DNA of 64,000 bases from Pseudoalteromonas rubra (GCF_001482385.1 NZ_CP013612.1:310001-374000); one strand, 5' to 3'. Counted from the first letter of the stretch, positions 24,640 to 34,806 are shown. Notes: generated from the sequence alone by a model not told the origin. Numbers and translations: made by a program.

Positions 24640-25260
24640 ATGCCTATGCAATATTATGAAGACAACGCATTACAATTAGCGAAATTGTATCAGTCTTACC
24701 GCTTTGAACTGCTGCATGCTTCATGGCTAAAATTTGTTACCCCTTTAATGGAAGAATCGGGTCTAAAGTTTTTGGATATCGGCGCTGGAGCAGGCAGAGA
24801 CGCGAAGTTTTTTGCTGAACAGGCAGAGCAGGCTCAGGTAGTCGCAGTAGAGCCGGTGTGTTCGTTAAATCGCCTGGGACAGGCCTACACACGAGACATG
24901 CCGATCAGCTGGTATCAGGATGAATTACCTTGTTTGTATAAGGTCCGCAAGAATCACCAAAGTTTTGATGTGATTTTGGTGAGCTCTGTATTTAACTATC
25001 TGCAATCCAGTTCAGGCCAGCAAGCGATGCTGACCTTACGTAATTTGTTAAGCCCCAAAGGGCTGCTGGTGATTAAGCTGCGCCACTGTAATGATGAAGA
25101 AGCACTCAAATTGCGTGGTATGCAAAATTGCGCTGTGGATTATTTATTGGATATTGCACAAAAAGCCGATTTCACTTGCCTCGAAGTAACCGAGCCCGAA
25201 GAAGACGCTCAAGGCCGAGTATCCGTCACCTGGCAAACCCTCCTGTTTAAGCCAGCTTAA
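24640..25260 (+). CDS. SAM-dependent class I methyltransferase
   Basis: About 206 residues from ATG 24640, preceded by GGAG; an ORF start at 24577 is less likely because homologous sequence appears to begin near MQYYEDNA. Motif I is LDIGAGAGRDAKFFAE (SAM binding), motif II VVAVEPV, and a motif near FDVILVSSVFNYL fits motif IV. No substrate domain is present. Divergent from the PLP enzyme; its 3' end overlaps the convergent NudB gene by 14 nt. Confidence 0.8.
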   Translation: MPMQYYEDNALQLAKLYQSYRFELLHASWLKFVTPLMEESGLKFLDIGAGAGRDAKFFAEQAEQAQVVAVEPVCSLNRLGQAYTRDMPISWYQDELPCLYKVRKNHQSFDVILVSSVFNYLQSSSGQQAMLTLRNLLSPKGLLVIKLRHCNDEEALKLRGMQNCAVDYLLDIAQKADFTCLEVTEPEEDAQGRVSVTWQTLLFKPA

Positions 25261-25699
25261 TAGATAAAATTTCCTGGCTGTTACTGCTTGACCAGGCTTG
25301 CTCAGCAGCATGTTGCTGAGTAAGCCAGCGATAAGCCAGATGCTCTCCTGGTGCAAGCTGCACGTCACAGTTTTCCGGTACGCAGACACTAAAGACATAC
25401 TCAGTATTGACTTTCGCACCTGCTATATACCTGTGTCGCCACTGCTCTCTGATGGTGTACTGATTGCATTTTTGATGATCGTTAATAGTCAGCCCGAGTG
25501 CTTTGGCGTCAACCCCGGTTTCTTCCAGTAATTCTCTGTATGCGGTTTCAATGGGCGCTTCTCCGGGGTCAATTCCACCTGTTACGGATTGCCAGAAGTC
25601 AGGGTCATCGGCACGTTGCAACAGTAAGAATTCATTGTGGCTGTTATATATGATGACGAGTACTGAGTGGGGGTGTCTGAGTGTCATGGTATTAGTCAT
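25247..25699 (-). CDS. nudB: Dihydroneopterin triphosphate diphosphatase (Nudix)
   Basis: A 150-residue Nudix hydrolase of folate synthesis, removing pyrophosphate from dihydroneopterin triphosphate. The Nudix box GGIDPGEAPIETAYRELLEE is complete with its REXXEE core. The opening LRHPHSVLVIIYNSHNEFLLLQRAD and the later QYTIREQWRHRYIAGA match the NudB type. The start is at 25699 (or 25687); the frame continues upstream to 25945, but that extension runs through a terminator hairpin and the candidate RNA and is not coding. Confidence 0.82.
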   Translation of the reverse strand: MTNTMTLRHPHSVLVIIYNSHNEFLLLQRADDPDFWQSVTGGIDPGEAPIETAYRELLEETGVDAKALGLTINDHQKCNQYTIREQWRHRYIAGAKVNTEYVFSVCVPENCDVQLAPGEHLAYRWLTQQHAAEQAWSSSNSQEILSIKLA

Positions 25700-25765
25700 G
25701 CTGTTTTTAGCAAATTTATCCAAATACAAGCCATGTTGGCAAGTAAAATGGACCGGGAGCAAAGC

Positions 25766-25793
25766 AAAAAAAAAGGCAGGAAATGTCCTGCCT
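25766..25793 (-). terminator. Strong terminator on the minus strand, with no gene to end
   Basis: Perfect 8-bp stem (AGGCAGGA/TCCTGCCT) with a CATT loop and an unbroken run of at least 8 U on the minus strand. No protein gene on the minus strand lies upstream of it within 400 nt, which is why a small RNA is proposed. Confidence 0.82.
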
Positions 25794-25958
25794 AACCTCC
25801 AATAGCAACAAAAATTGTGCCAGGAAATACCCAATAAACCAACATCCTTGTTGGTAAGCTCTACTTCTCGGGAGTTCAATTGGAATGACTTGTGTGATGA
25901 GTCATGCCCTAAGGAACACCCACATGCTATCGCAGTGTTTTTCAAATGTAAACAAGAA
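25766..25958 (-). ncRNA. Candidate small regulatory RNA ending at an orphan terminator
   Basis: Inferred from a strong intrinsic terminator preceded by about 190 nt without a convincing open frame, and from a Fur-like palindrome (25960-25973) where the promoter should be. Together these are the layout of iron-repressed RNAs such as RyhB. A short stretch around 25890-25910 loosely resembles the RyhB core, but the match is too poor to call. The 5' end is approximate. A TTGACA on the minus strand (26016-26011) has no well-spaced -10, so the exact promoter is uncertain. It could instead be a leader of nudB with attenuation. Confidence 0.5.
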
Positions 25959-25959
25959 A

Positions 25960-25973
25960 ATGAGAATTCTCAT
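25960..25973. promoter_or_regulatory. Fur-like palindrome ATGAGAATTCTCAT
   Basis: A perfect 14-nt palindrome built from the GAGAAT half-site used by Fur, with a spacing shorter than the classic 19-nt box. It is placed at the probable start of the candidate RNA. Could be chance in this AT-rich region. Confidence 0.45.
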
Positions 25974-26227
25974 ATTAATATTTTTATATTTGTGTTTTTT
26001 GCCTATTTTTTGTCAATAAAATTAATTGTTTCTTGTTTTGTTCTCGTTATGGGTAGAAATGTAAGTTGTAATTTTCGTTAACATATATTGTTTTTTTGTA
26101 TTGGTTTCTTGAGGGTTGTTTGACCAAATTGCATTAATACTGACCAATCTGCCGGTAAATTGTTCTCTGGTATATTAATTGTATCTGTACCATGCTTAAC
26201 CAGATTGTAATGAGGTGTCACTGACTT

Positions 26228-27268
26228 ATGCTCACAAGCTTGTTGTTTTCCGCCGCTGTCGCTTTAAGTCCAGCGGAGCTATTTAAAACGCTTAACCAGT
26301 TGAAAGAGCTGAACGATAAAAACCCGGCTCAGGCGGTTGCACTGTTTCATCAGATACAGGAAAGATTGCCGACAGAACCCAGCAAAGGCCTGTTAAAGGT
26401 TTACCTTACGGGGCTTGAATCGGGCGTGCGGGCCTACGACTATGACGCGGTATCTGATATTGTTGCGCAGCTAAGTCGAGACCCGTGGCAGGCATACTTA
26501 CAGGGAGAGCATATTCACGTCATTGGCTCTGTCGCGATTTATCATCGTCGCATGCATGATTATGAGTATGCTGAGCAGCTAAACAAATGCGCGCTGAATT
26601 ATGTTGCCGACGAAAAACAATATGCACGCATAGCCAATAATCTGGCGGTGGTTTATCGCTTTACAGGACAACACAAAAAGGCAACCGGTATACTCAAAGA
26701 AGCAATGATGCTCTCGGATGACAGGGAGATAATTGCCAATATTAAAAACAACCTGGGTAATCTCTATTTTGACAGTAACAGCTATCGAAATGCCCAGCTA
26801 ATGTATATTCGGGCCTTTTTATTCCATTCCGAGACTGAGCAATTTGGCCATGCGGCCGGTACGGGCCTGAATTTGCTTAATACTCAAATCCATTTACGTG
26901 ACTGGGGCGGCTTTTTGCGCTTTAAGGCATCGGTTGCTGTTCAGGTAAGTGCCAGTGGTCAGCCGGTATTCAGTGACTTTTATCAATGGCAGCTGGCAGT
27001 GTTTGATACTGTGGTTGAAAATCGACAGTTGCAAGGGGCAACGCAACAAAAGCTGATTGCTTCCATGCCAACCCTGATCGGCTCAGAGTTGACTCCGTCG
27101 GTCGATCTATACGTTCAGCTGCTTAACAATATTCCCATTAGTGAAGCCTGGCGAAAGGCAAAAGCGAAGCAGCAACCTGCGCAGCTCAACAAGTCCAATG
27201 GCGGTCGCATTGTGATAAAGCGGTGGTGCAATCGCGGTGTTAGTTCAACAATGCAGAGCTGGGGTTAA
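26228..27268 (+). CDS. TPR-like helical repeat protein
   Basis: A 346-residue protein with ATG after GAGGTG. A short hydrophobic N-terminus (LTSLLFSAAVALS) may be a signal peptide. Helical repeats of TPR type are visible (ARIANNLAVVYRFTGQHKKA, IIANIKNNLGNLYFDSNSYRNA), about residues 60-230. There is no enzymatic motif. It stands alone before the M6 protease; the C-terminus is basic and includes an RIVIKRW segment. Function unknown, presumably protein-protein binding in the envelope. Confidence 0.68.
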   Translation: MLTSLLFSAAVALSPAELFKTLNQLKELNDKNPAQAVALFHQIQERLPTEPSKGLLKVYLTGLESGVRAYDYDAVSDIVAQLSRDPWQAYLQGEHIHVIGSVAIYHRRMHDYEYAEQLNKCALNYVADEKQYARIANNLAVVYRFTGQHKKATGILKEAMMLSDDREIIANIKNNLGNLYFDSNSYRNAQLMYIRAFLFHSETEQFGHAAGTGLNLLNTQIHLRDWGGFLRFKASVAVQVSASGQPVFSDFYQWQLAVFDTVVENRQLQGATQQKLIASMPTLIGSELTPSVDLYVQLLNNIPISEAWRKAKAKQQPAQLNKSNGGRIVIKRWCNRGVSSTMQSWG

Positions 27269-27415
27269 GGGTGAGTTGTGTTACTTAGCATGTCAAAGCC
27301 CCAGGTTTTATGATGATACTACGAGGAGTATTGGTTCTGAACGTGCCACCTGGTGTGACTGCTGATGAGATAGTAACGAAAATTTAAATTTGATCACTTG
27401 TAAATTTACAGTTAA

Positions 27416-27486
27416 TAATTAAGTTCCTATTTTCATATCTCTGCTGATATGAAAAAGGAATACTCACATGTAAAGGAACTTAATTA
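27416..27486 (+). promoter_or_regulatory. Nested inverted repeat that can hide the ribosome site of the M6 protease
   Basis: TAATTAAGTTCCT (27416-27428) is a perfect 13-nt complement of AGGAACTTAATTA (27474-27486), which contains the AGGA ribosome site and the first base of the start codon. An inner stem, TTTTCATATC/GATATGAAAA (27430-27439 with 27446-27455), can stack on it. A longer inner pairing would compete for TTCCT. This is the layout of a translational switch or RNA thermometer. Confidence 0.6.
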
Positions 27487-29354
27487 TGAAAACACTACAA
27501 TCATTGTGTGCCATTGGTGCACTGAGCGTTGCTGCACTTGCCCACGCAGGAATACCCTATAACAATACACCTTACGAATTCACTCAGCCTGACGGTCAGG
27601 TGATTAGCTTATTTCTGCAAGGTAATGATTATTATGCAGAGCAAAGAACCGCAGACGGCCGTTTGGTGGTCTACGATGAAACGTTAAAAGGGATGGCTTA
27701 TGCAAAGGTCAGTAATGACGGCACTGAGCTGGTGTCTACCGGAATACTGGTTGGTAAACAGGGTAATATATCGGCAAAAACAGTCAGTGAGCCCCAGGCT
27801 GGACTAACGGATGCAGCCAGAGCTACGCAGGTAGAGAAAATGCGCGCACGGATGCTCGGAAGTCATGAGGCGTTTCACACTTCGATGCTTGACACTCAAA
27901 GTGGTGAGGAGATCAGTGGTCAGGTAAAAGGGCTGACAATTATCATTGATTTTCCGGATGAGCGGGGAACGATTTCAAAAGCTCAGGTCGAACGATTTTT
28001 GAATGATCTCAATTATAACGAGTTTGGTAATGCGCAGTCGGTCCGTGGCTATTTTCGCTCAGTATCCGGCAATAAACTGGATTACACGAATACAGTCACT
28101 CAGTATTACACGGCGAAAAAGAACAAAGCATATTATGCCGATTCCAGCCTCAGCTCAACGGTACGTTCTCAGGAGTTAATCAATGAGGCATTGCAATGGC
28201 TGGAGTATCAGCAAGGGTTTGATTTTTCTCAGTTAACGACGAACAGTAGTAAGCAGATCCGTGGTCTCAATATCTTTTATGCCGGTAACTCAGACAGTGC
28301 CTGGTCGAAAGGGTTATGGCCCCATATGGCGAGGCTTAGCCCGCGTTTCTGCGCCGACGGAGTTTGCTCCGATCGCTATCAAATCACAGATATGCGCGCC
28401 AGCCTGGCCATTGGCACGTTTGTCCATGAATCAGGGCATTTGATCACTAACTGGCCTGATCTTTATGATTACGATGGCAGCTCCGAAGGCTCCGTTGCCA
28501 GCTTTGGTGTGATGGGTTATGGCGCTATCGGGACAACGAATCGTTACAAGCCGACGCCTCCGGTGGCACATTTTCGTGCTATTGCTGGCTGGGACACAGT
28601 CACAGAGCTCAACCCGGCCATTAACGCGAATGCACCATCAGGTCGATTAAGTCACACCTCGCACAGCGGTACTTCATATAAATGGACCAACCCGGCAAAC
28701 AGCAATGAAGCTTTTTATATCGAAGCCATTCATAAGTCAGGTCAGAATTCTGAGCAACTCGATCAGGGCTTAGCTGTCTGGCACGTCGACAGCCGTGGCA
28801 GCAATTCCAATGAGTGGTATCCGTATATTCAGATGGAACATGGTGATGGTAACCGTGACCCGGAATACAAGCGCAATCGCGGTGATGGGAGCGATCTGTT
28901 CGATGTGGCCGGAGAGTTTACCCATACTTTACCTAACTCTCAAACGTCTCGCGGTACCAACGGACTGTGGTGGAATGGCAGCGACTCGGGGCTCAGAATC
29001 ACCAACATTTCAGACCCGGCGCAAACTATCTCTTTTACCATTGAATCTGAGGTTCAGCCAGACCCGGACACCTATACCGGGACTCTGAGCGATAAGCAAA
29101 GTGTGATTGAACCAAATGGTAGTTGGTTTCAGTATGGCGGCGGCACCATTGCGCTGGCCCTGAGCGGACCTGCAAGTGCTGACTTTGATCTGAAAATAGA
29201 AAAGTGGCTGAGTGGCAGATGGCAACAGGTCGCCATATCCGAGACGCCAACGTCTACTGAGTCCATCAACTACACTGCCTCATCGGGTTATTATCGATTT
29301 ATTGTTTATTCATATTCTGGCGCAGGCAGTTATACATTGCGTGTGAGTAAATAA
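27486..29354 (+). CDS. Secreted M6 family zinc metalloprotease with PPC domain
   Basis: A 622-residue exported protease. Signal peptide ends LAHA. After a propeptide-like region, the catalytic domain carries the zinc motif HESGH (His314, Glu315, His318) followed by TNWPDLYDYDG, the hallmark of immune-inhibitor-A type M6 peptidases, and a long beta-rich region (GVMGYG). The last about 95 residues, from TYTGTLSDKQ, form a pre-peptidase C-terminal (PPC) beta domain, usually cleaved after secretion. Ribosome site AAAGGA is inside an inverted repeat. Likely digests extracellular protein. Confidence 0.88.
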   Translation: MKTLQSLCAIGALSVAALAHAGIPYNNTPYEFTQPDGQVISLFLQGNDYYAEQRTADGRLVVYDETLKGMAYAKVSNDGTELVSTGILVGKQGNISAKTVSEPQAGLTDAARATQVEKMRARMLGSHEAFHTSMLDTQSGEEISGQVKGLTIIIDFPDERGTISKAQVERFLNDLNYNEFGNAQSVRGYFRSVSGNKLDYTNTVTQYYTAKKNKAYYADSSLSSTVRSQELINEALQWLEYQQGFDFSQLTTNSSKQIRGLNIFYAGNSDSAWSKGLWPHMARLSPRFCADGVCSDRYQITDMRASLAIGTFVHESGHLITNWPDLYDYDGSSEGSVASFGVMGYGAIGTTNRYKPTPPVAHFRAIAGWDTVTELNPAINANAPSGRLSHTSHSGTSYKWTNPANSNEAFYIEAIHKSGQNSEQLDQGLAVWHVDSRGSNSNEWYPYIQMEHGDGNRDPEYKRNRGDGSDLFDVAGEFTHTLPNSQTSRGTNGLWWNGSDSGLRITNISDPAQTISFTIESEVQPDPDTYTGTLSDKQSVIEPNGSWFQYGGGTIALALSGPASADFDLKIEKWLSGRWQQVAISETPTSTESINYTASSGYYRFIVYSYSGAGSYTLRVSK

Positions 29355-29557
29355 ACACAGGGTGTGAGCTTGTCCAGGCCGCAGGCTTGGGCAAGCCGTT
29401 AAGCATTGGTTATAACAGGCAAAAAAAGTAGCCAGTTTTGCCATTACTTTGAAATCTGCGACTATTATTAAAACAGCAATATTAAATGCTGTTGGAGTGG
29501 TACTCCAGGGACACATAGCACTGAGAAGTTTACCGTCAGAGACAATAAGGTGAAATC

Positions 29558-32195
29558 ATGTGCAACTCCTCGCTCAGAGTCCAATCGGTGCTATTGCGGA
29601 CTCTGCCTATGCTACTCTGCCCAGTGTTGGCTGTCGCTGAAACGCAGACTAATACACCTACTAATGACCAAGGTGCCATTGAAACGATTGCTGTAACAGG
29701 AACGCGGATCAAGCGCTCTATACAATCTGACAGCGCTTCTCCGGTATCGAGCACCGAACTGAGTGATCTGACCGATATAGGCGCGAACAACATCAGAGAC
29801 CTGATTGAAGTTTTACCTTTTAATGCCGGGTCTCAAAACAATTCGGACAACTTGTCGCAAAACTTCACGGTGGGAACCTCAAACGTCAACCTTCGAGGGT
29901 TGGGGGTCTCTTCAACTTTGGTACTACTCAATGGGATCCGGCAAGTTACGTCAGCGGTAGTGACCGATCAGGGCGCCAGCTTTGTTGATACCGCCTCTTT
30001 GGTCCCGACGCTGGCAATTAAACGGGTCGAAATATTAAAAGATGGCGCTTCTGCCATTTACGGTTCGGATGCGGTCGCGGGTGTAGTCAACTTTATTACC
30101 CGGGATGACCTGGAAGGTACTGAGCTGCAATACGAGTACCGAACCCGCTGGAGTGATGGCGATCAGGATGACACCAAAATTGATTTTGCCCATGGCGGAT
30201 ATGTCGGTGATACCGGACATATGTTATTTGCGGTCAGTTTTCTTGAACGCTCAAGCTTGTTGCTTGATGAGGTCGACTGGCTGCAGCCGGCAACCAGTAG
30301 CTTTGGTAACCCGGGCAGCTTTGTCATTCCGTCGATGGCAGATGAAAATAACCCCAATGGTTTAACGGTTGCGGATCCAAATTGTGTGGCCAATGGGGGA
30401 ATTTTTTCCGAAGGGAGCAATGGCAACTCGTTCTGTCTGTTTGATTTTGGCCCGCAAATCACGGCGGTCCCAAATGAAGACCGACTACAGGCTTATGCCC
30501 GGGCTACCTGGGACTGGAGCGATACGACACGTTTGTGGGCTGAATTTGGTTATGCCAGAAACAAAATTACCCGCGAGGTTTCGCCGAGCTTTCCGGTGTT
30601 GAATGCGCCTAGTGTGCTTGCCAGTCATCCGGATAACCCCTACGGCGAAGATATCTTCTTTCGCGGCCGCCCCTATGGCGTAGGCAAACCAACCGAAATT
30701 AACTATTACGATCACACGACGTCTCGGTTTGCGTTTGGCGGAGATGGTGAGCTAACCGAAGGGGTATATTGGCAGTTCTCATTTGTTGCAGCAGCGAATG
30801 ACGCCATACTGAATCCCAGAGATGTCATTACCGATAATTTTCAAGCCGCTTTGCATGGCTTAGGGGGGATAAAATGCAGCGGCACAACCGCCGCTGAGGC
30901 TGGAAAAGGGGAGTGTTATTACTTCAACCCCTTTGACCCTCAAGACCCTGATAATGAGCTGCTGAGAGACTTCATTATCGGCGACTACCTCGGCGATGCC
31001 GAGTCTGAAATGCGCGTTTACGAAGCCGTGATAACCGGAGAGTCCTTGTTTGAAGTCGGTGGGGGAGATGTCGGGTATGCGCTTGGCCTTCAGTACCGGG
31101 ATGAGTCCATCAATAATGTCTATGATTCCTTTACCCAGCAAGACAGCTTTGCCTTTTTGATTGGTAATCAGAACTTTTACGGTGAGCGTGATGTGAAAGC
31201 CTTGTTTGCTGAGGTACTGGTGCCCCTGACCCTGGATTTGGAAATTGGTGCGGCGGTGCGTTATGAGGACTACGGTGAGTTTGGTGGCGATACGACCAAT
31301 CCAAAAGTGTCTTTCCTCTGGCTTGCGAATGACTTGTTTTCGCTCCGTGGTACCTACAGTACATCTTTCAGAGCCCCTTCTGTTCACCAGTTACAGGGAG
31401 TGCAGACCAACTTTGCCAACATTACAGATCCGGAGGATGGCTCCACAACCTTTGGTGGTAATCGAACTGTGGGCGACCCGGATCTGGTGCCGGAAACCTC
31501 ACAAGCCGTTAATCTGGGTTTATCCTTCTCTTTAGATGAACTCTCTGTTGATTTAGATTACTGGGACTTTTCTTTTGAAGATGTGCTTACTCGTGAGAGC
31601 CACCAGGCCGTGGTGAATGCGAATCCTAATGATCCGACTCGGGTGATCCGTACTTCAGCGGGCACCATTTCAATCGTGAATACCAAGTTTATTAATGCAG
31701 AAGCGATTGATACCTCAGGGCTGGATATCAGCGCAACGACCATTTGTCGCACGGATATTGGTGATTTCAGGCCACAACTGAAAGCCTCTTATCTGTTGAG
31801 CTACGATTTAATGGACGCATCCGGCAACACCAGTGATGGACTGGGTAAACTCAACCGTAATACGGTCGGCAATCCTGCGCCAAGGTTACGTTGGCTGCAT
31901 TGGTATGAACTGGTCTGACGGAGAGCACAGTGCAAATATCTATCTACGTCATGTTGCCAGCTATGAAAATGACGTAAGTGGTGAATCTATCAGCTCTTTC
32001 AACACCATTGACCTGCAATATAGTGTCAATCTAGGTGAAGTAGTCAGAGAGAACTCAGAAACCCGGCTCATTGCAGGCATAGTCAATGCGCCCGACGAAG
32101 ATCCGCCTTTTGTGGCCATAGCCGGCAGTTATGACCCCAGAACGGGCGATCCACGGGGACGCCGGGCTTATATAAAAATTCAGCTGAGCATTTGA
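29558..32195 (+). pseudogene. TonB-dependent receptor, frameshifted near the 3' end
   Basis: About 875 residues if repaired. AAGGTGA precedes the ATG. Signal peptide ends LAVA; the plug follows (ETIAVTGTRIKRS, NLRGLGVSSTLVLLNGI, GASAIYGSDAVAGVVNF), then the 22-strand barrel. The first frame ends at 31918 with a non-barrel tail (RLRWLHWYELV). The correct barrel end (GMNWSDGEHSAN to PFVAIAGSYDPRTGDPRGR and a terminal aromatic-containing strand) continues in the next frame to 32195. The shift lies within 31885-31905, with no homopolymer. Without the last strands the receptor should not fold. The GSQNNSDN plug and family pattern suggest a peptide- or sugar-type substrate rather than iron. Confidence 0.82.
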
Positions 32196-32236
32196 TCTAT
32201 GACTAACTGTGTGCGGGTGCTGCAACGCGTACTGAA

Positions 32237-32278
32237 TGCCAGGTTTGCCTGCCATGCTATGTGGCATATAGCCTGGCA
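32237..32278 (+). terminator. Hairpin between the TonB receptor and the binding protein
   Basis: TGCCAGG (32237-32243) pairs with CCTGGCA (32272-32278), enclosing a smaller GCCA/TGGC stem. No T-run, so it may be an attenuator or mRNA-stability element ahead of the next gene. Confidence 0.4.
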
Positions 32279-32293
32279 GAGAGTCGTGCCTCT

Positions 32294-33115
32294 ATGATTA
32301 TTCGCAGGCTGTTTCATGTTTTGATAATGCTCTGTTTGCTGGGTGCCAGTGTGCCAGAAGAGCGGGTGATCAAGCTGGTCACGCTCGAATATCCACCTTA
32401 TGAATTCCAGGGGAAAAATGGCCCCAGTGGCATAGCCGTGGAATTAGTGCGCGAGGTTTTCAGGCGCATAGAACAGCCCTACATAATTGAGATCCTGCCC
32501 TGGGGCAGAGCGATTAGAGAAGTCGAGATTGGGCGCTATGATGGCATTTTCACCATTTATAAAACTCCACAGAGACTGACCTTTTTGGATTATGCGGACG
32601 AACTCCTGATAGAGCAATCAATTGCCTTGTTTACGTTGAGAAAAAACAACATTCACTTCGATGGCCGGCTTAACTCACTGGCACCTTATCGGGTAGCGGT
32701 GATGCACAAAGTGAGCTACGGCTCAGAAATTGACACTGCGCTAAAAAGGGGGGTATTTGAGAACGTGGTTACAACGGATACGGGCAAAAAGAGTTTTGAA
32801 TTACTGCTAGCTGATCGCGTTGAAGTGGTCGTGATAAACAGGCTGGGGGCGCTTGAAATCATTAAGCAGCTGGGGATTGAAGACTTGGTTGCAGAAGTGC
32901 CGAGCTACCGATATGAGATACCCAGCTATATTGCGTTTTCTAAAACCCGCACACTGGACAAAACCAGGATGGAAGTAGAACAGACATTGCGAGAAATAAA
33001 AAAGGACGGTACATACGACAAAATATTGCAAGAGTACCTGAAGCACTACAACAAGGAACAGTCCATTTACGATACGTCACCACAAACAGGAAAAGCAGTT
33101 GAAGAGCGCTCTTAA
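32294..33115 (+). CDS. Periplasmic amino-acid-type substrate-binding protein (SBP family 3)
   Basis: About 273 residues from ATG 32294, with AGAGAG upstream; the frame-opening ATG at 32261 lies inside a hairpin. A signal peptide (IIRRLFHVLIMLCLLGAS) precedes the family 3 core: KLVTLEYPPYEFQGKNG, WGRAIREVEIGRYDGIFTI, and a second lobe with AVMHKVSYGSEID. No permease or ATPase gene is adjacent, as in many orphan binding proteins that feed signalling. The next gene is a chemoreceptor with a Cache-type sensor, so a joint role in chemotaxis is possible, as inference. Confidence 0.82.
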   Translation: MIIRRLFHVLIMLCLLGASVPEERVIKLVTLEYPPYEFQGKNGPSGIAVELVREVFRRIEQPYIIEILPWGRAIREVEIGRYDGIFTIYKTPQRLTFLDYADELLIEQSIALFTLRKNNIHFDGRLNSLAPYRVAVMHKVSYGSEIDTALKRGVFENVVTTDTGKKSFELLLADRVEVVVINRLGALEIIKQLGIEDLVAEVPSYRYEIPSYIAFSKTRTLDKTRMEVEQTLREIKKDGTYDKILQEYLKHYNKEQSIYDTSPQTGKAVEERS

Positions 33116-33142
33116 ACCAGCGCAATAAAAAGGCTCAGTCAC

Positions 33143-34806
33143 ATGAAACTCAAAATAAAATCCAGATTGATCTTGTTGTCACTGATCCCCGTGATCATCA
33201 TTTCATCGGTTGTGACCTTAATCACGTATCTGGAAGCCAAAAAGCTTAATGAGGTGCAGGTCGATTTGAGCCGAAAAGAGATGATGCGGATGAAACGCGT
33301 CGAGCTTAAAGCCTACCTGGAAATTGCAAAAACAGTCCTGACACCACTCATACAGGGAGACCATGCAGAGTCAGAAGCCATTGCATTGCTTAAGAATATT
33401 AAGTTCAGCGGGACCGGGTATTTATTTGGCTTTAAGCCCGACGGGACGCGTGTAATGCAGGGCGACAGCGATCAGGGTATTGGTAAAAACTTCATAGACT
33501 TGCAGGATAAACGAGGTAATTACCTGGTTCGAGACATCATTACATCGGCGCAAACGGGAGATGGTTATTCGGTTTACTATTTTCCAAAGCTGGGTCAGAC
33601 GGAGCCATTACCTAAGCTGGCCTACAGCATTTATATCGCTAAATGGGATCTGATTGTGGGCACCGGTTTTTACACGGACGATGCAGATGCGCTGGTTAAG
33701 TCAATGCGAGACGAAAACGAAGTACGGCTCTATGAGAGCATCGCGAATATACTGGTGTTTACTTTAGTGGTGTCTGTCGGGGTTGCCGGGTTAGGTCTGA
33801 TGATCAGCAAAAGCATCACTGTACCTTTGTCTAAATTTGAAGACACCATTCACATTTATGCTGCCAGAGATGCCGATTTAACCGTGCGGATCCCGGATTT
33901 TACTGTGCCTGAGTTTGATAGTCTGAGTCGGGATTTTAATATCTTTCTGGGGCAGCTCCATGAACTCATCAAGAAGGTGGCAAAGCTTACCAATGAAGTG
34001 GTGGATGAAACGCGTCAAATCTCCACTGCGTCGGGCAACATCAACGCAATATTACTGCGCCAACAAACGGAAACCGAGCTGATAGCCACGGCAATGACTC
34101 AACTTACGGCGTCTGCTGAAGAAATCTCCCGCAATGCCAATGAGGCCGCGAACTCGGCTAAAAATGCGACAGCAGCGCGAATGATACCCGCCACTCTGTC
34201 GACGAAGCCATGAACTCAGTGAATACGCTGGCCGAAAAGCTGGATGAGGCCAGTAGTGTGATCTCAAAACTGGAAGGGGATGTTCAGGGGATTTCCGGGT
34301 CACTATCTATCATTCAGGAAATAGCTTAACAAACCAACTTGTTAGCGCTAAATGCGGCCATTGAGGCGGCACGCGCAGGAGAACAGGGTAGAGGGTTTGC
34401 AGTGGTGGCCGACGAAGTCAGAGAGCTGGCTACCCGGACGCAAAAAAGCGCATCTCAGATCCTGGGTGTGATCAACACACTTACTGACGGCTCAAAAGAC
34501 GCGGTACGCGCAATGGAGTCGAGCAAAAGTTACAGTGCGACCACCGTTGATAAAGCAGCTTCTGCATCCGAATCGCTCAAACAGATAGTGCAATTTATCA
34601 ATGAAATCCTCAGTGTCAATGAGCATATCGCTGATGCAACCAAGGAGCAAAATATCGTCGACAAGGAAGTATCAGAGCGCACTGACTCTATTTCACAGCA
34701 CAGTAAAGAGTCGGTGTCGATTGGTACAGAGAATTTAGCTGTCAGTACTAACCTGAGTGAAAAGGCGGGTGAGCTGGCCGCAATCGTCAATCGCTTTAAG
34801 ATCTGA
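33143..34806 (+). pseudogene. Methyl-accepting chemotaxis protein, disrupted by a frameshift and a stop
   Basis: A receptor of about 554 residues if intact: N-terminal helix, a periplasmic single-Cache domain (GTGYLFGFKPDGTRVMQ, GYSVYYFPK, WDLIVGTGFYT), a second helix, HAMP, and the signalling domain. The first frame ends at 34213 after a net shift in the GC repeat near 34172-34180; the true frame resumes as ANDTRHSVDEAMN. A TAA (34327-34329) then replaces the Glu in the hairpin-tip motif that should read [16 protein letters not shown]. The rest is normal to 34806. Two independent lesions argue for real decay. The chemoreceptor cannot signal as encoded. Confidence 0.85.

Larger units (their letters stand above)
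25700..26227. other. Intergenic, 528 bp: candidate RNA and AT-rich promoter region
   Basis: Contains the terminator, candidate RNA and palindrome listed separately, then about 250 nt of very AT-rich sequence before the TPR protein gene. No protein gene is supported. Confidence 0.55.

Noticed and set aside
25700..25945. N-terminal extension of nudB
   Set aside because: It crosses a strong terminator and the protein family starts at the later ATG.
25766..25958. Calling the candidate RNA RyhB
   Set aside because: Only a loose resemblance in about 25 nt; not enough for a name.
29471..29510. Tandem small hairpins before the frameshifted TonB receptor as a riboswitch
   Set aside because: Two short stems (7 and 6 bp) with no conserved ligand-binding core that I recognise.
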